Below, one piece after another: positions 1 to 8,920 of a DNA stretch of 21,697 nucleotides. The translations under genes were made by a program, and so were the position numbers. The notes beneath the pieces were generated by a model. It worked only from the letters and a program-made list of their open reading frames with translations, was not told the DNA's origin and ran no database searches. This stretch comes from JBBAFM01 sp041655415 (GTDB lineage Bacteria > Bacillota > Clostridia > Peptostreptococcales > JAAYPU01), in assembly GCA_964429195.1 (NCBI GenBank), contig CAYSBC010000034.1, positions 1 to 21,697 of the forward strand. Reading direction: 5' to 3'. Every line of letters begins with the position of its first letter. Within the stretch, counting starts at the first letter, position 1.

Positions 1-5
1 ATAAC

Positions 6-416
6 ATGTCAGCAAGTATAGAAGTAAAGGTAAGGTACAGTGAAACAGATAGAATGGGTATAGCTCATCATGCTCAGTACTATGTTTGGTTTGAGGAAGC
101 CAGAACAGAGCTGTTTAGGATGACAGGCTATTCTTATAGAGAAATGGAGCAAAAGGGCTTATTATTACCGGTTATAGAAACCCAATGCAAGTACAAAAAA
201 GCAGTAACCTATGATGATGATATTGTTGTAACTGCAAAATTAAGTGAGTTTAAGGGTGCAACGATGGTTATCACTTATGACATTGTAAAAAAGGATACAG
301 GAGATAATATAGCTGAGGGTATGACAAAGCATGGTTGTGTTAACAAGGAAATGAAACCCATTCGATTGAAAAAAGTATTTCCCGAAATAGCGGAAGGCTT
401 TGAAAGAGGAATGTAA
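6..416 (+). CDS. Acyl-CoA thioesterase, YbgC/4-hydroxybenzoyl-CoA thioesterase family
   Basis: A 136-residue single hotdog-fold protein expected to hydrolyse acyl-CoA thioesters in the cytoplasm. The N-terminal part carries the family signature YSETDRMGIAHHAQYYVWFE. Asp15 is the expected catalytic residue and lies at the usual place, about 15 residues from the start, followed by the G-x-x-x-H-x-x-Y pattern and the WFEEART stretch. The length is typical of the family (130-140). The ATG at base 6 fits the usual family start, but the ribosome site lies outside the window, so a slightly earlier start cannot be excluded. The substrate cannot be read from the sequence; family members range from short-chain and aromatic acyl-CoA hydrolases to Tol-Pal-associated YbgC. 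There is no Tol-Pal context here, which suits a Gram-positive. The gene ends 42 bases before a membrane-protein gene and may be cotranscribed with it. Confidence 0.88.
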   Translation: MSASIEVKVRYSETDRMGIAHHAQYYVWFEEARTELFRMTGYSYREMEQKGLLLPVIETQCKYKKAVTYDDDIVVTAKLSEFKGATMVITYDIVKKDTGDNIAEGMTKHGCVNKEMKPIRLKKVFPEIAEGFERGM

Positions 417-419
417 TTT

Positions 420-458
420 CACCCTTTCACATATGAATTAATGTGAAAGGGTGTTTTT
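420..458 (+). terminator. Perfect 13-bp hairpin with T-tract, overlapping the next gene's ribosome site
   Basis: CACCCTTTCACAT (420-432) pairs perfectly with ATGTGAAAGGGTG (441-453) across an 8-base loop, and TTTTT follows at 454-458. This is a textbook intrinsic-terminator shape just behind the thioesterase stop codon. The next start codon is at 459, immediately after the T-tract, and its only purine-rich ribosome site (GAAAGGG, 445-451) forms part of the 3' arm. The hairpin could therefore terminate transcription, hide the ribosome site, or both. Confidence 0.75.
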
Positions 459-1514
459 ATGAAGAGAAAAAGTGAAATATCTGTTTTCCAAATCGTCGTC
501 GTTTTTGTTGGAACAATAATCGGTGCAGGCTTTGCATCAGGCCAAGAAATCTATCAATTTTTTGGCAGATTCCAAGGGAATGGTCTCCTGGGATTGGCAG
601 TGGCAGGACTTTTATTTATGGTGCTGACTTACAAGATAATGAGCCTGGGCTATCGGCTAAAAATTGTATCTTATTCAGACATCATAAAAAGTATGGAATT
701 TGTACCCGGTATCAAATTACTTGATGGCATCATTGCTTTTTTTTTATTTGGAACATTTGTTGTTATGCTGTCCGGAACAGGCGCTTTACTAAGCGAGCAA
801 TGGAATCTTCCCTTCTTATATGGAAACATCATAATGGCTCTTCTTACTACCTTAACAATCCTCAGGGGCTTAGATGGTATCGTCAAGGCCAATGCAGTCA
901 TTGTTCCCTTTTTAATGGTGGGTATTTTCGTATTATGCATAATTAGTGGCTTGGATGCACAAATTTTACATGAGGGAAATGGATTGAAGAGAATCATACC
1001 CAAGTTGCTCGATTTAGGATGGTTATTATCCTCTATAATCTATGTGGCTTATAACATTTTATTGGCTACACCTATATTGTTAGTACTCGGAGAAAAAGCA
1101 AGCAGTGATAAAACCTTAAGAAAAGCTTCTTTCTTTGGGGGACTTCTTATTATCCTTATTGCTTCAGGTATCTATGGAGTCATTCTGCTTCATGGAGATG
1201 CTATTGCAGAGCGTGGTATCGAGGTCCCTATGGCCTATATTGCTTCAAGGATAGGTTTTGGTTTTAAAATCATGTATGTTATTCTCCTGCTATTGGGTAT
1301 TTATACGACGGCTGTAAGCAGTTTCTATGGGTTTGCACAACAATTTGGACTTATGGATGGCGTGTTAAACAGTAAATCCATACTTCTTATCATGGGTGGT
1401 GTAGCAATCCTCTTTAGCATGATAGGCTTCTCAAATTTAATAAAATACCTCTATACTCTGGAAGGCTATGTTGGGATTCTGTTTTTATATATCCTGCTGA
1501 CATTTAAAGGGTAA
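459..1514 (+). CDS. YkvI-type multi-pass membrane protein (COG3949-like, putative transporter)
   Basis: A 351-residue hydrophobic protein with about ten predicted membrane segments. The first contains FVGTIIGAGFASGQEIYQFF, the hallmark of the YkvI family, which is distantly related to amino-acid/cation symporters of the APC/LeuT fold. The unwound glycine-rich stretch IGAGFASG resembles the substrate- or ion-binding break in the first helix of that fold. The substrate is unknown. The ATG at 459 is chosen because it gives the short basic N-terminus (MKRKSEIS) expected before this first helix; no later Met keeps the signature intact. Its ribosome site lies in the terminator-like hairpin just upstream, so expression may depend on translation of the thioesterase gene ahead. 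No clear terminator follows the stop codon. Confidence 0.85.
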   Translation: MKRKSEISVFQIVVVFVGTIIGAGFASGQEIYQFFGRFQGNGLLGLAVAGLLFMVLTYKIMSLGYRLKIVSYSDIIKSMEFVPGIKLLDGIIAFFLFGTFVVMLSGTGALLSEQWNLPFLYGNIIMALLTTLTILRGLDGIVKANAVIVPFLMVGIFVLCIISGLDAQILHEGNGLKRIIPKLLDLGWLLSSIIYVAYNILLATPILLVLGEKASSDKTLRKASFFGGLLIILIASGIYGVILLHGDAIAERGIEVPMAYIASRIGFGFKIMYVILLLLGIYTTAVSSFYGFAQQFGLMDGVLNSKSILLIMGGVAILFSMIGFSNLIKYLYTLEGYVGILFLYILLTFKG

Positions 1515-1586
1515 GAAATCTTAAAACAGTACGAAAATTTTCAAGGCAAGTTTTCTACAATTTATCAACTATTTTGCGTTAAACAT

Positions 1587-1615
1587 AAGACAATCTACAC
1601 ATTATATGATATAAT
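1587..1615 (+). promoter_or_regulatory. Probable sigma-A promoter for pncB and the purine cluster
   Basis: A perfect -10 box TATAAT at 1610-1615 is preceded after 17 bases by AAGACA (1587-1592), a 4-of-6 match to TTGACA. It is the best promoter in the 196-base gap before pncB and would give an untranslated leader of about 90 bases. No guanine, PRPP or preQ1 riboswitch consensus was recognised in the leader by eye. Confidence 0.45.
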
Positions 1616-1622
1616 TATTCAC

Positions 1623-1676
1623 TTAAAAGAGAATAATTTTCGGACGAATTGCAGCTTTAAAAAGAGAATAAATTTC
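1623..1676 (+). repeat. Direct repeat in the pncB leader
   Basis: Two near-identical AT-rich units, 1623-1641 and 1657-1676, each read TTAAAA(A)GAGAATAA followed by a short AT stretch ending TTTC. They differ by small indels and start 34 bases apart, just downstream of the likely promoter. The spacing is close to three helical turns, which would suit a regulator bound on one face of the DNA. AT-rich coincidence is possible. Confidence 0.4.
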
Positions 1677-1710
1677 AAATAATTGTACCATTGAGAGGAG
1701 AACTAGTCCC

Positions 1711-3159
1711 ATGCAAAAGATGAATTTAACTATGTTAGTCGATTTTTATGAATTGACTATGGGCAATGGTTATTTCAAAAACGGTTTAAAAGATAAAATC
1801 GCCTACTTCGATATGTTTTTCAGAAAGATTCCGGATGATGGTGGTTTTGCTATCATGGCAGGGGTAGAGCAGTTAATAGAATATATTAAGGGAATTAAAT
1901 TTCTCGATAAGGATATTGAATACTTAAGAGGCAGAAAGATTTTTGATGAAGGTTTCTTAGAATATCTTCAAGATTTTAAATTTTCATGTGATATTTGGGC
2001 TGTACCTGAAGGAACGCCTATTTTCCCTAATGAGCCGATTATTACGGTTAGAGGCCCTATTATTGAAGCACAGCTGATAGAAACGATGGTCCTCTTAGTC
2101 ATTAACCACCAAAGCCTTATTGCCACAAAGGCGAACAGAATAGTCCGAGCAGCCAAGGGAAGACCGGTCATGGAATTTGGTTCTCGTAGGGCTCAAGGTG
2201 CGGATGGAGCTGTCTTAGGAGCCAGAGCCGCCTATATAGGAGGATGTACTGCAACAGCTTGTACCTTGGCAGATAGGGAATTTAAAATACCTGCAACAGG
2301 CACCATGGCCCATAGTTGGATACAAATGTTTGATTCGGAATTGGAAGCATTCAGGGCATTTGCACGGATCTATCCTGATGATTGTGTTTTCCTTGTTGAT
2401 ACTTACAATGTATTAAAATCCGGTGTACCTAATGCCATTAAGGTATTTAAGGAAGAAGTTATAGCAAGAGGATTCAGACCTAAAGGTATCAGAATCGATA
2501 GTGGGGATGTCACTTATCTGACAAAAGCTTCCCGTAAGATGCTGGATGAGGCTGGTTTAGAGGACTGTCAAATCGTCGTCTCAAACTCCTTGGATGAATA
2601 CATTATAAGGGATGTTCTAGAGCAAGGGGCTAAAATCGACTCCTTTGGTGTAGGGGAAAGGCTTATCACATCGAAGTCCGAGCCTGTCTTTGGTGGAGTT
2701 TATAAGATGGTAGCTATGGAAAAGGACGGAAAAATCGAACCTAAAATAAAAGTCAGTGAGAACGTTGAAAAAATAACCAATCCTGATTTTAAGCAGGTCT
2801 GGAGACTTTATAGCAAGAAAACAGGGAAAGCCATCGCGGACGTATTGACAACCCGGGATGAAAACATTGATGAAAGTGGACCTTATGAAATCTTTGATCC
2901 AAAGCATACATGGAAACGTCAACGACTCCGAAATTTCAGAGCCAGAAAATTATTGGTTCCCATCTTTGAAAAAGGCAAATGTGTCTATGAAACACCTGCA
3001 TTATCTAAAATCAGGGATTACACCTTGAGTGAAGTAGATACACTTTGGGAAGAGGTTTTAAGGTTTGAAAAGCCTCAGGAATATTATGTGGACTTATCAG
3101 AGAAATTATTGAATATAAAGAATAAGTTATTAAAAAAGTATATCTTTAAAAACGAATGA
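1711..3159 (+). CDS. pncB: Nicotinate phosphoribosyltransferase
   Basis: A 482-residue enzyme that joins nicotinate to PRPP, with ATP hydrolysis, to form nicotinate mononucleotide in the NAD salvage (Preiss-Handler) pathway. Visible family motifs in order are DFYELTMGNGYF near the start, EFGSRRAQG, GTMAHSWIQMF (His201, the expected phosphorylated histidine), DTYNVL, GIRIDSGD, VVSNSLDE, FGVGERLITS and PVFGGVYKMV. The length of about 480 matches the Gram-positive type. The start is supported by GAGGAG at 1695-1700, ten bases ahead. purL follows after 34 bases with no terminator between, so cotranscription with the purine genes is likely; both pathways consume PRPP. A promoter and a direct repeat lie in its leader. 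Confidence 0.95.
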   Translation: MQKMNLTMLVDFYELTMGNGYFKNGLKDKIAYFDMFFRKIPDDGGFAIMAGVEQLIEYIKGIKFLDKDIEYLRGRKIFDEGFLEYLQDFKFSCDIWAVPEGTPIFPNEPIITVRGPIIEAQLIETMVLLVINHQSLIATKANRIVRAAKGRPVMEFGSRRAQGADGAVLGARAAYIGGCTATACTLADREFKIPATGTMAHSWIQMFDSELEAFRAFARIYPDDCVFLVDTYNVLKSGVPNAIKVFKEEVIARGFRPKGIRIDSGDVTYLTKASRKMLDEAGLEDCQIVVSNSLDEYIIRDVLEQGAKIDSFGVGERLITSKSEPVFGGVYKMVAMEKDGKIEPKIKVSENVEKITNPDFKQVWRLYSKKTGKAIADVLTTRDENIDESGPYEIFDPKHTWKRQRLRNFRARKLLVPIFEKGKCVYETPALSKIRDYTLSEVDTLWEEVLRFEKPQEYYVDLSEKLLNIKNKLLKKYIFKNE

Positions 3160-3193
3160 GCGATTCTATCAAATGGTGTGGATGGAGGAAAAA

Positions 3194-6100
3194 ATGAATA
3201 AAGTAAAGCGGATATTTGTTGAAAAAAAAGCAGGCTTTGATATAGAAGCTCAGGACCTACTCAAGGACCTAAGGGAAAGTTTACAGTTAAAGGGATTAAA
3301 AAACATAAGAATACTCAATCGCTATGATATTCAAGGTATAGATGATAAAACCTATAACGAAGCAAGGTATAGCATTTTTGCGGAACCTACGATTGATAAT
3401 GCATCCGATGAGGCTGTTTTTATTGATAAAAAAGACAAGTTTTTCATCACTGAATTTTTGCCGGGACAATACGATCAAAGGGCAGATTCCGCTGCTCAAT
3501 GTATACAAATATTAAGTAAAAAGGAAAAGCCTCTGGTCAGATCGGCTAAGGTTATTATTCTCCAAGGAGAAATGACAGATGAAGAATTCAAGAGGGTAAA
3601 GGATTACTATATTAATCCTGTGGATTCAAAAGAGGCTGGTTCAGAAAAGTATGAAAGCCTTGATGCTAAAATGGCAATTCCTGATGATGTTGCTGTTTTA
3701 GAAGGCTTCATCCACTTAAACGAGGATCAGATTTACCAATTTCGGGATGATTTCGGACTTGCTATGGCGAATGATGACTTACTATTTGTTCAAAGTTATT
3801 TTAAGAATGAAGAGAAAAGAAATCCTACAGTAACAGAGATCAGGGTACTGGATACTTATTGGTCCGATCACTGCAGACACACAACCTTTTTAACCGAGAT
3901 TGCTCATGTTGACTTTGATAGTGGGCAATATGAAGCTCTATTCAAAGAGTCCTACAAGGACTACTTAGACATGCGAAACGAACTCTATAAGGACATGGAA
4001 AAAAGTCAATCCTTGATGGACATAGCTGTTATAGGCATGAAATATTTAAAAAAACAAGGTAAGCTGGATAATTTGGATGAATCGGAAGAAATCAATGCCT
4101 GCAGTATTGTAGTCAAGGCAAAGATAGACGGCCGGGAGGAAGACTGGCTTGTGATGTTTAAAAATGAAACACATAATCACCCAACGGAAATAGAGCCTTT
4201 TGGCGGAGCCGCCACATGTTTAGGAGGGGCTATCAGGGACCCTTTATCAGGAAGGTCTTATGTCTATCAAGCCATGCGTGTAACAGGAAGCGGAGACCCA
4301 CGAACACCTATAGAAAAAACACTGGAAGGGAAATTACCCCAACGGAAGATTACAACAGAGGCGGCACGGGGCTATAGCTCCTATGGTAATCAAATAGGCA
4401 TCGCCACGGGACAGGTTTCCGAAGTCTATGATGAAGACTTTGTTGCAAAACGCATGGAGGTTGGGGCTGTCATTGCTGCTGCTCCAAAAGAAAATGTTAT
4501 CAGGAAAAGACCTGGGGAAGGGGATCACATCCTATTACTTGGAGGAAGAACAGGACGGGATGGCTGCGGTGGAGCAACCGGGTCTTCCAAAGAGCACACA
4601 GAAGATTCTATTTTAGAGAGTGGCGCTGAAGTACAAAAGGGTAATCCTCCTACCGAACGCAATATACAAAGGCTGTTCCGAAGAAAAGAAGTAGCACAGC
4701 TCATTAAAAGATGTAATGACTTTGGAGCAGGAGGTGTTTCTGTTGCCATCGGTGAATTAGCGGATAGTATTGAGGTGAACCTGGATTTGGTACTCAAGAA
4801 ATATGAGGGACTGGATGGAACAGAGCTTGCTATTTCTGAATCCCAGGAAAGAATGGCAGTTGTTGTGAATGAGGAAGATGTGGACAAGTTTATAAGCTAT
4901 GCTGATGAAGAAAATCTTGAAGCTGTCTCTGTGGCAAGAGTTACGGATGATAACAGGTTTAGGATGAACTGGAGAGGGAAAACGATTCTTGATTTAAGCA
5001 GAAGCTTTATTGATACAAACGGCGTAAAACAAAAGAGAGATGTTAGGGTGGCTATGCCTGAGGAGGAAGACAATGTATTCAAGGCATCCGCTCAAGTAAA
5101 GGATAACCTGAGGGAGCATTTTATAAGCTTAGTAAAAGACTTAAATATAGCCAGCCAAAAGGGCATGACAGAGCACTTTGACAGTACAATCGGCAAAGCA
5201 ACCCTGCTTATGCCTTTAGGTGGCAGATACCAATTAACACCGGCAGAAGGTATGGCGGCTAAGCTTCCTGTCACCTATGGGGAATCCGAAACAGGCACTC
5301 TTATGACTTATGGCTACAATCCGATGATTGCAAAATGGAGTCCTTACCATGGCGCTCTTTATGCTGTCATCGATTCAGTAACAAAAATAGTTGCTATGGG
5401 CGGTGATTATAAAGATATCCGATTAAGTTTTCAAGAATATTTTGAAAAACTGGGTGAAGAAGCTTATCGATGGGGGAAACCCTTTATTGCACTTTTAGGT
5501 GCCTTGAAAGCCCAAAAAGAGCTTGAAATAGCTGCTATTGGTGGAAAAGACAGTATGTCAGGAACCTTCCTTGATTTAGATGTGCCTCCTACACTGATTT
5601 CCTTTGCTGTGAGTCCGGTTGATGTCAAGCATGTGCTATCGCCGGAATTTAAAAAAGTCGGTAGTAAAATCCTCTATATACCAGTTAAAAGGGATAAAAA
5701 CGAAGTTATTGATTTTTCTGACTATAAAAATAAAATGGGAAGAATTACAAACCTTATACATGAAGGTAAAATAGTATCGGCTAAATCTGTCGGTTATGGA
5801 GGTATTGGAAGCGGTATTTTTAAGATGGCAGCAGGTAACAAAATAGGTATTCGCATGGAGGGCGTAAAAGAAGAAGAAATCTTCGAACTAAATATGGGAA
5901 GCATGCTCCTAGAGATAGATGGACAAGAAGACATTTCTCTTTTATTCGAAGGTCTTGAATATAAAATAATAGGGGAAACTATTGTTCAGCCGGAGATTCA
6001 GGTCTTAGGGCATACACTGGATTTAAATCAGCTTATCCAGGCATGGGAAGAACCATTAGAATCTATATTTAGGACAAAGGACACTCTTGATGGGAAAATC

Positions 6101-6952
6101 GATTTTGTACCCTATACCGAAAGAAATACTGCAAAGCCAAGCTTAAAAATGGCACGACCGAGAGTATTAATAACCACTTTTCCGGGGACAAACTGTGAGG
6201 AGGATTCAAGAAGGGCCTTTGAGGATGCGGGAGCAGTAGCAAAAGTACAGATTTTTAGAAATTTAACCACAGAGGCCATTACCCAGTCCCTTGATGAATT
6301 AGTAGCCAATATTAAAAATTCTCAAATTTTGATGATACCCGGTGGATTTAGCGGTGGGGATGAGCCGGATGGATCGGCTAAATTTATTACTTCAGTCTTC
6401 AGAAATGAAAAGGTAAGGGAAGCCACCATGGACCTTATTCAAAACAGGGATGGATTGATCCTCGGTATATGCAATGGATTTCAGGCATTGATAAAACTGG
6501 GATTGGTGCCCTATGGAGAAATCAAGGAACTTACAGCACATGATCCGACACTTGCGGTCAACAAAATTAACAGGCATGTGTCCACTCTTGTGAGGACAAA
6601 GATAGTGTCGGTTAAGTCGCCTTGGTTCAGTGGAGTCAATGTAGGGGATATACACACTGTACCTGTATCCCATGGTGAGGGAAGATTTATCATCAGTGAT
6701 GCCCAATACAAGCTCTTGCTGGATAAGGGACAAATTGCTACCCAGTATGTTGATTTAGAGGGAAACCCTACTTATGATATAGCCTATAATCCGAATGGCT
6801 CCTACAAAGCCATCGAAGGTATCACCTCTATGGATGGCAGAATATTAGGTAAGATGGCTCATTCAGAAAGAAAAGGTTCCTATTTATATAAAAATGTGAT
6901 AGGGAACACGGATCAAAAAATATTTGAGTCCGGTGTACTGTATTTTAAATAA
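3194..6952 (+). CDS. purL: Phosphoribosylformylglycinamidine synthase, single-chain
   Basis: A 1252-residue fused enzyme that turns FGAR, glutamine and ATP into FGAM, the fourth step of purine synthesis. The N-terminal part is PurS-like, the middle holds two AIRS-type ATP-binding halves (ETHNHPTEIEPFGGAATCLGG, and later the GGKDSMSGTF region), and the C-terminal 250 residues are the glutamine amidotransferase. That domain shows FPGTNCEEDSRRAFEDAGA, the nucleophile loop GICNGFQALIKLGL (Cys1093) and the SHGEGRF histidine/glutamate motif. No separate purS or purQ is needed, and none is present. ATGs at 3173 and 3182 are also in frame, but GGAGG at 3184-3188 lies 5 bases before 3194 and decides for that start. 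It is the first gene of the purine run, 34 bases after pncB. Confidence 0.96.
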   Translation: MNKVKRIFVEKKAGFDIEAQDLLKDLRESLQLKGLKNIRILNRYDIQGIDDKTYNEARYSIFAEPTIDNASDEAVFIDKKDKFFITEFLPGQYDQRADSAAQCIQILSKKEKPLVRSAKVIILQGEMTDEEFKRVKDYYINPVDSKEAGSEKYESLDAKMAIPDDVAVLEGFIHLNEDQIYQFRDDFGLAMANDDLLFVQSYFKNEEKRNPTVTEIRVLDTYWSDHCRHTTFLTEIAHVDFDSGQYEALFKESYKDYLDMRNELYKDMEKSQSLMDIAVIGMKYLKKQGKLDNLDESEEINACSIVVKAKIDGREEDWLVMFKNETHNHPTEIEPFGGAATCLGGAIRDPLSGRSYVYQAMRVTGSGDPRTPIEKTLEGKLPQRKITTEAARGYSSYGNQIGIATGQVSEVYDEDFVAKRMEVGAVIAAAPKENVIRKRPGEGDHILLLGGRTGRDGCGGATGSSKEHTEDSILESGAEVQKGNPPTERNIQRLFRRKEVAQLIKRCNDFGAGGVSVAIGELADSIEVNLDLVLKKYEGLDGTELAISESQERMAVVVNEEDVDKFISYADEENLEAVSVARVTDDNRFRMNWRGKTILDLSRSFIDTNGVKQKRDVRVAMPEEEDNVFKASAQVKDNLREHFISLVKDLNIASQKGMTEHFDSTIGKATLLMPLGGRYQLTPAEGMAAKLPVTYGESETGTLMTYGYNPMIAKWSPYHGALYAVIDSVTKIVAMGGDYKDIRLSFQEYFEKLGEEAYRWGKPFIALLGALKAQKELEIAAIGGKDSMSGTFLDLDVPPTLISFAVSPVDVKHVLSPEFKKVGSKILYIPVKRDKNEVIDFSDYKNKMGRITNLIHEGKIVSAKSVGYGGIGSGIFKMAAGNKIGIRMEGVKEEEIFELNMGSMLLEIDGQEDISLLFEGLEYKIIGETIVQPEIQVLGHTLDLNQLIQAWEEPLESIFRTKDTLDGKIDFVPYTERNTAKPSLKMARPRVLITTFPGTNCEEDSRRAFEDAGAVAKVQIFRNLTTEAITQSLDELVANIKNSQILMIPGGFSGGDEPDGSAKFITSVFRNEKVREATMDLIQNRDGLILGICNGFQALIKLGLVPYGEIKELTAHDPTLAVNKINRHVSTLVRTKIVSVKSPWFSGVNVGDIHTVPVSHGEGRFIISDAQYKLLLDKGQIATQYVDLEGNPTYDIAYNPNGSYKAIEGITSMDGRILGKMAHSERKGSYLYKNVIGNTDQKIFESGVLYFK

Positions 6953-6976
6953 TAACTCGATAAACGGAGGAAGATT

Positions 6977-7459
6977 ATGAAAGTAGCAATTATTATGGGA
7001 AGTGACTCAGATTATAAAGTTGTTGAAAAAACAGAGAAACTCCTATTAGATTTTGATGTTGCATGTGAAGTGAGGATTATGTCCGCTCATAGAACACCTT
7101 ATCAAGCGGAGAATTTTGCAAAAAATGCGGAGGAAAAGGGTATTGAAGTGATTATTGCGGCTGCAGGAAAAGCGGCTCATTTACCGGGAGTATTAGCAGC
7201 TTATACACCTTTACCTGTTATTGGATTACCTATAAAGTCCTCTACTATGGATGGTCTGGATTCCCTGTTATCCATAGTGCAGATGCCAAAGGGAATACCC
7301 GTAGCCACCGTAGCCATTGATGGCGCGGAAAATGCAGCGTTATTAGCCGTTCAGATTTTGTCCCTTAAGTATGCGGATCTCAGACAAAAGATGAAGGATT
7401 ATAAAAAGAAGATGGAAGAAGAAGTTATTGAAAAAGACATGGAATTTCAAAAAAGATAA
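6977..7459 (+). CDS. purE: N5-carboxyaminoimidazole ribonucleotide mutase (PurE)
   Basis: A 160-residue protein that produces CAIR. MGSDSD at residues 7-12 and SAHRTP at 36-41 are the phosphate- and carboxylate-handling loops, and KAAHLPGVLAA and GLDSLLSIVQMP follow. The latter motif suits the class I (N5-CAIR mutase) type, which needs PurK to make N5-CAIR. No purK is in the window, so either it lies elsewhere or the enzyme works directly with AIR and CO2 as class II members do; the sequence alone does not settle this. CGGAGGAAG at 6965-6973 is a strong ribosome site. It lies 24 bases after purL and 32 before purF; in many clostridia purC would stand here. Confidence 0.94.
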   Translation: MKVAIIMGSDSDYKVVEKTEKLLLDFDVACEVRIMSAHRTPYQAENFAKNAEEKGIEVIIAAAGKAAHLPGVLAAYTPLPVIGLPIKSSTMDGLDSLLSIVQMPKGIPVATVAIDGAENAALLAVQILSLKYADLRQKMKDYKKKMEEEVIEKDMEFQKR

Positions 7460-7491
7460 CAATAATTTTCAAAATATAAGGTGAAGCGAAT

Positions 7492-8907
7492 ATGGAAAAT
7501 AAAAAAAATAATTTCGAATCAGGTTTAAAAGAAGAATGCGGTGTCATGGGGATTTATTCACCTGGACAAAAGGATGTAGCAAGAAGTGTCTACTTTGGAT
7601 TGCATGCACTCCAACATAGAGGGCAAGAGAGCGCGGGCATTGCATCCAATAAAGATGGCAAGATACAATATTATAAGGAAATGGGATTGGTCCAAGAAGT
7701 ATTTAATGATAGTATCATCGAAAGATTGAAAGGGAATATAGCCATAGGTCACGTTCGATATGCTACAGACGGTGAAAGCTATGTGGCCAATGCTATGCCT
7801 TTAGTAGTTTACCACAAGGGTGGAAGTTTAGCTCTTGCCCATAATGGTACTCTTGTGAATGCAGAAGAAATCAGAGAAGATCTTCAGGAACAGGGTGTCA
7901 TATTCCAAACATCCATCGATTCAGAAGTCATAGCCAGTTTAATAGCACGCAATCGGAAGAAGCTGGATATTGAAGAGGCCATCAAGGAAACAACCAAGAT
8001 AATCAAAGGCTCCTATGCTTTAGTTATAACCTATGAGCAAAAACTGATAGGGGTAAGAGATCCTAATGGCATAAGACCCTTATGCATAGGTAAAACAGAG
8101 GATGGCTACGCCATAGCCTCCGAAAGCTGTGCCTTTTCCGTCATAGGAGCAGAGTTTATCCGGGATGTAGAACCGGGAGAAATGGTTTTTATCGAGGACA
8201 ATCAAATAAGAAGTGTCAAATTCGATGGATCAGGGAAAAAGGCTTTCTGTTCCTTTGAGTATGTCTATTTTGCCAGACCGGATAGCATCATCGACGGTAG
8301 GAATGTTTACATGGTTAGGAGAGATGCAGGGAGGATACTGGCCAGAGAAAATCCCGTTGATGCGGATCTTGTCATAGCCGTTCCGGATTCAGGGACTGTA
8401 GCAGCTATTGGATACGCTGAAGAATCAGGAATTCCTTTTGGCGAAGGACTGATAAAAAACAGATATATTGGAAGAACCTTTATCCAACCGGATCAAAGAA
8501 CCAGGGAGCTTAGTGTCCATCTCAAGCTGAATGTCCTCAAGGAAAATGTAAAGGGCAAAAGGATTATTATGGTGGATGATTCCATCGTCAGAGGAACAAC
8601 AAGCGCCAAATTAGTGACTATTTTAAAGAAGGCTGGCGCCACAGAGGTTCATATCCGCATCAGTTCACCTCCTGTAACCCACCCTTGCTTCTTTGGCATT
8701 GATACACCTGACAGAGAAAGTTTAATTGCTGCAACCCATTCTTTGGAAGAAATATGTGAAAAAACAGGTGCCGATAGTTTAGCCTATTTGAGTATAGAGG
8801 GACTGGTTGAAGCTATTCATTTACCGGGAAACCATCTTTGCACAGCTTGTTTCGATGGGGATTATCCGATGGGAGTACCTTCTGCCAAAAATATATCAGA
8901 GGAATGA
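7492..8907 (+). CDS. purF: Amidophosphoribosyltransferase
   Basis: A 471-residue enzyme for the committed step: glutamine plus PRPP gives 5-phosphoribosylamine. It is the Bacillus-type form with a 15-residue propeptide that must be removed to expose the nucleophile Cys16 (EEC-GVMG). The N-terminal glutamine amidotransferase domain shows LQHRGQESAGIA, HVRYAT and LAHNGTLVN. The C-terminal domain has the PRPP loop KRIIMVDDSIVRGTT. Four cysteines sit where B. subtilis PurF binds a 4Fe-4S cluster: AFCSFEY, HPCFFGID, and the CTAC pair near the C-terminus. Such clusters are oxygen-sensitive, in keeping with an anaerobic host. The ribosome site is AAGGTGAAG at 7478-7486. The stop lies 13 bases before purM. 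Confidence 0.96.
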   Translation: MENKKNNFESGLKEECGVMGIYSPGQKDVARSVYFGLHALQHRGQESAGIASNKDGKIQYYKEMGLVQEVFNDSIIERLKGNIAIGHVRYATDGESYVANAMPLVVYHKGGSLALAHNGTLVNAEEIREDLQEQGVIFQTSIDSEVIASLIARNRKKLDIEEAIKETTKIIKGSYALVITYEQKLIGVRDPNGIRPLCIGKTEDGYAIASESCAFSVIGAEFIRDVEPGEMVFIEDNQIRSVKFDGSGKKAFCSFEYVYFARPDSIIDGRNVYMVRRDAGRILARENPVDADLVIAVPDSGTVAAIGYAEESGIPFGEGLIKNRYIGRTFIQPDQRTRELSVHLKLNVLKENVKGKRIIMVDDSIVRGTTSAKLVTILKKAGATEVHIRISSPPVTHPCFFGIDTPDRESLIAATHSLEEICEKTGADSLAYLSIEGLVEAIHLPGNHLCTACFDGDYPMGVPSAKNISEE

Positions 8908-8920
8908 TGAGGAGAGAAGA

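Noticed and set aside
1515..1710. Purine, PRPP or guanine riboswitch ahead of pncB
   Set aside because: No conserved riboswitch core or terminator/antiterminator pair could be recognised by eye; a covariance-model search would be decisive.
8807..8920. Longer purM frame beginning inside purF
   Set aside because: It would overlap purF by about 100 bases, lacks a ribosome site and adds residues not found in PurM; ATG 8921 has a strong site.
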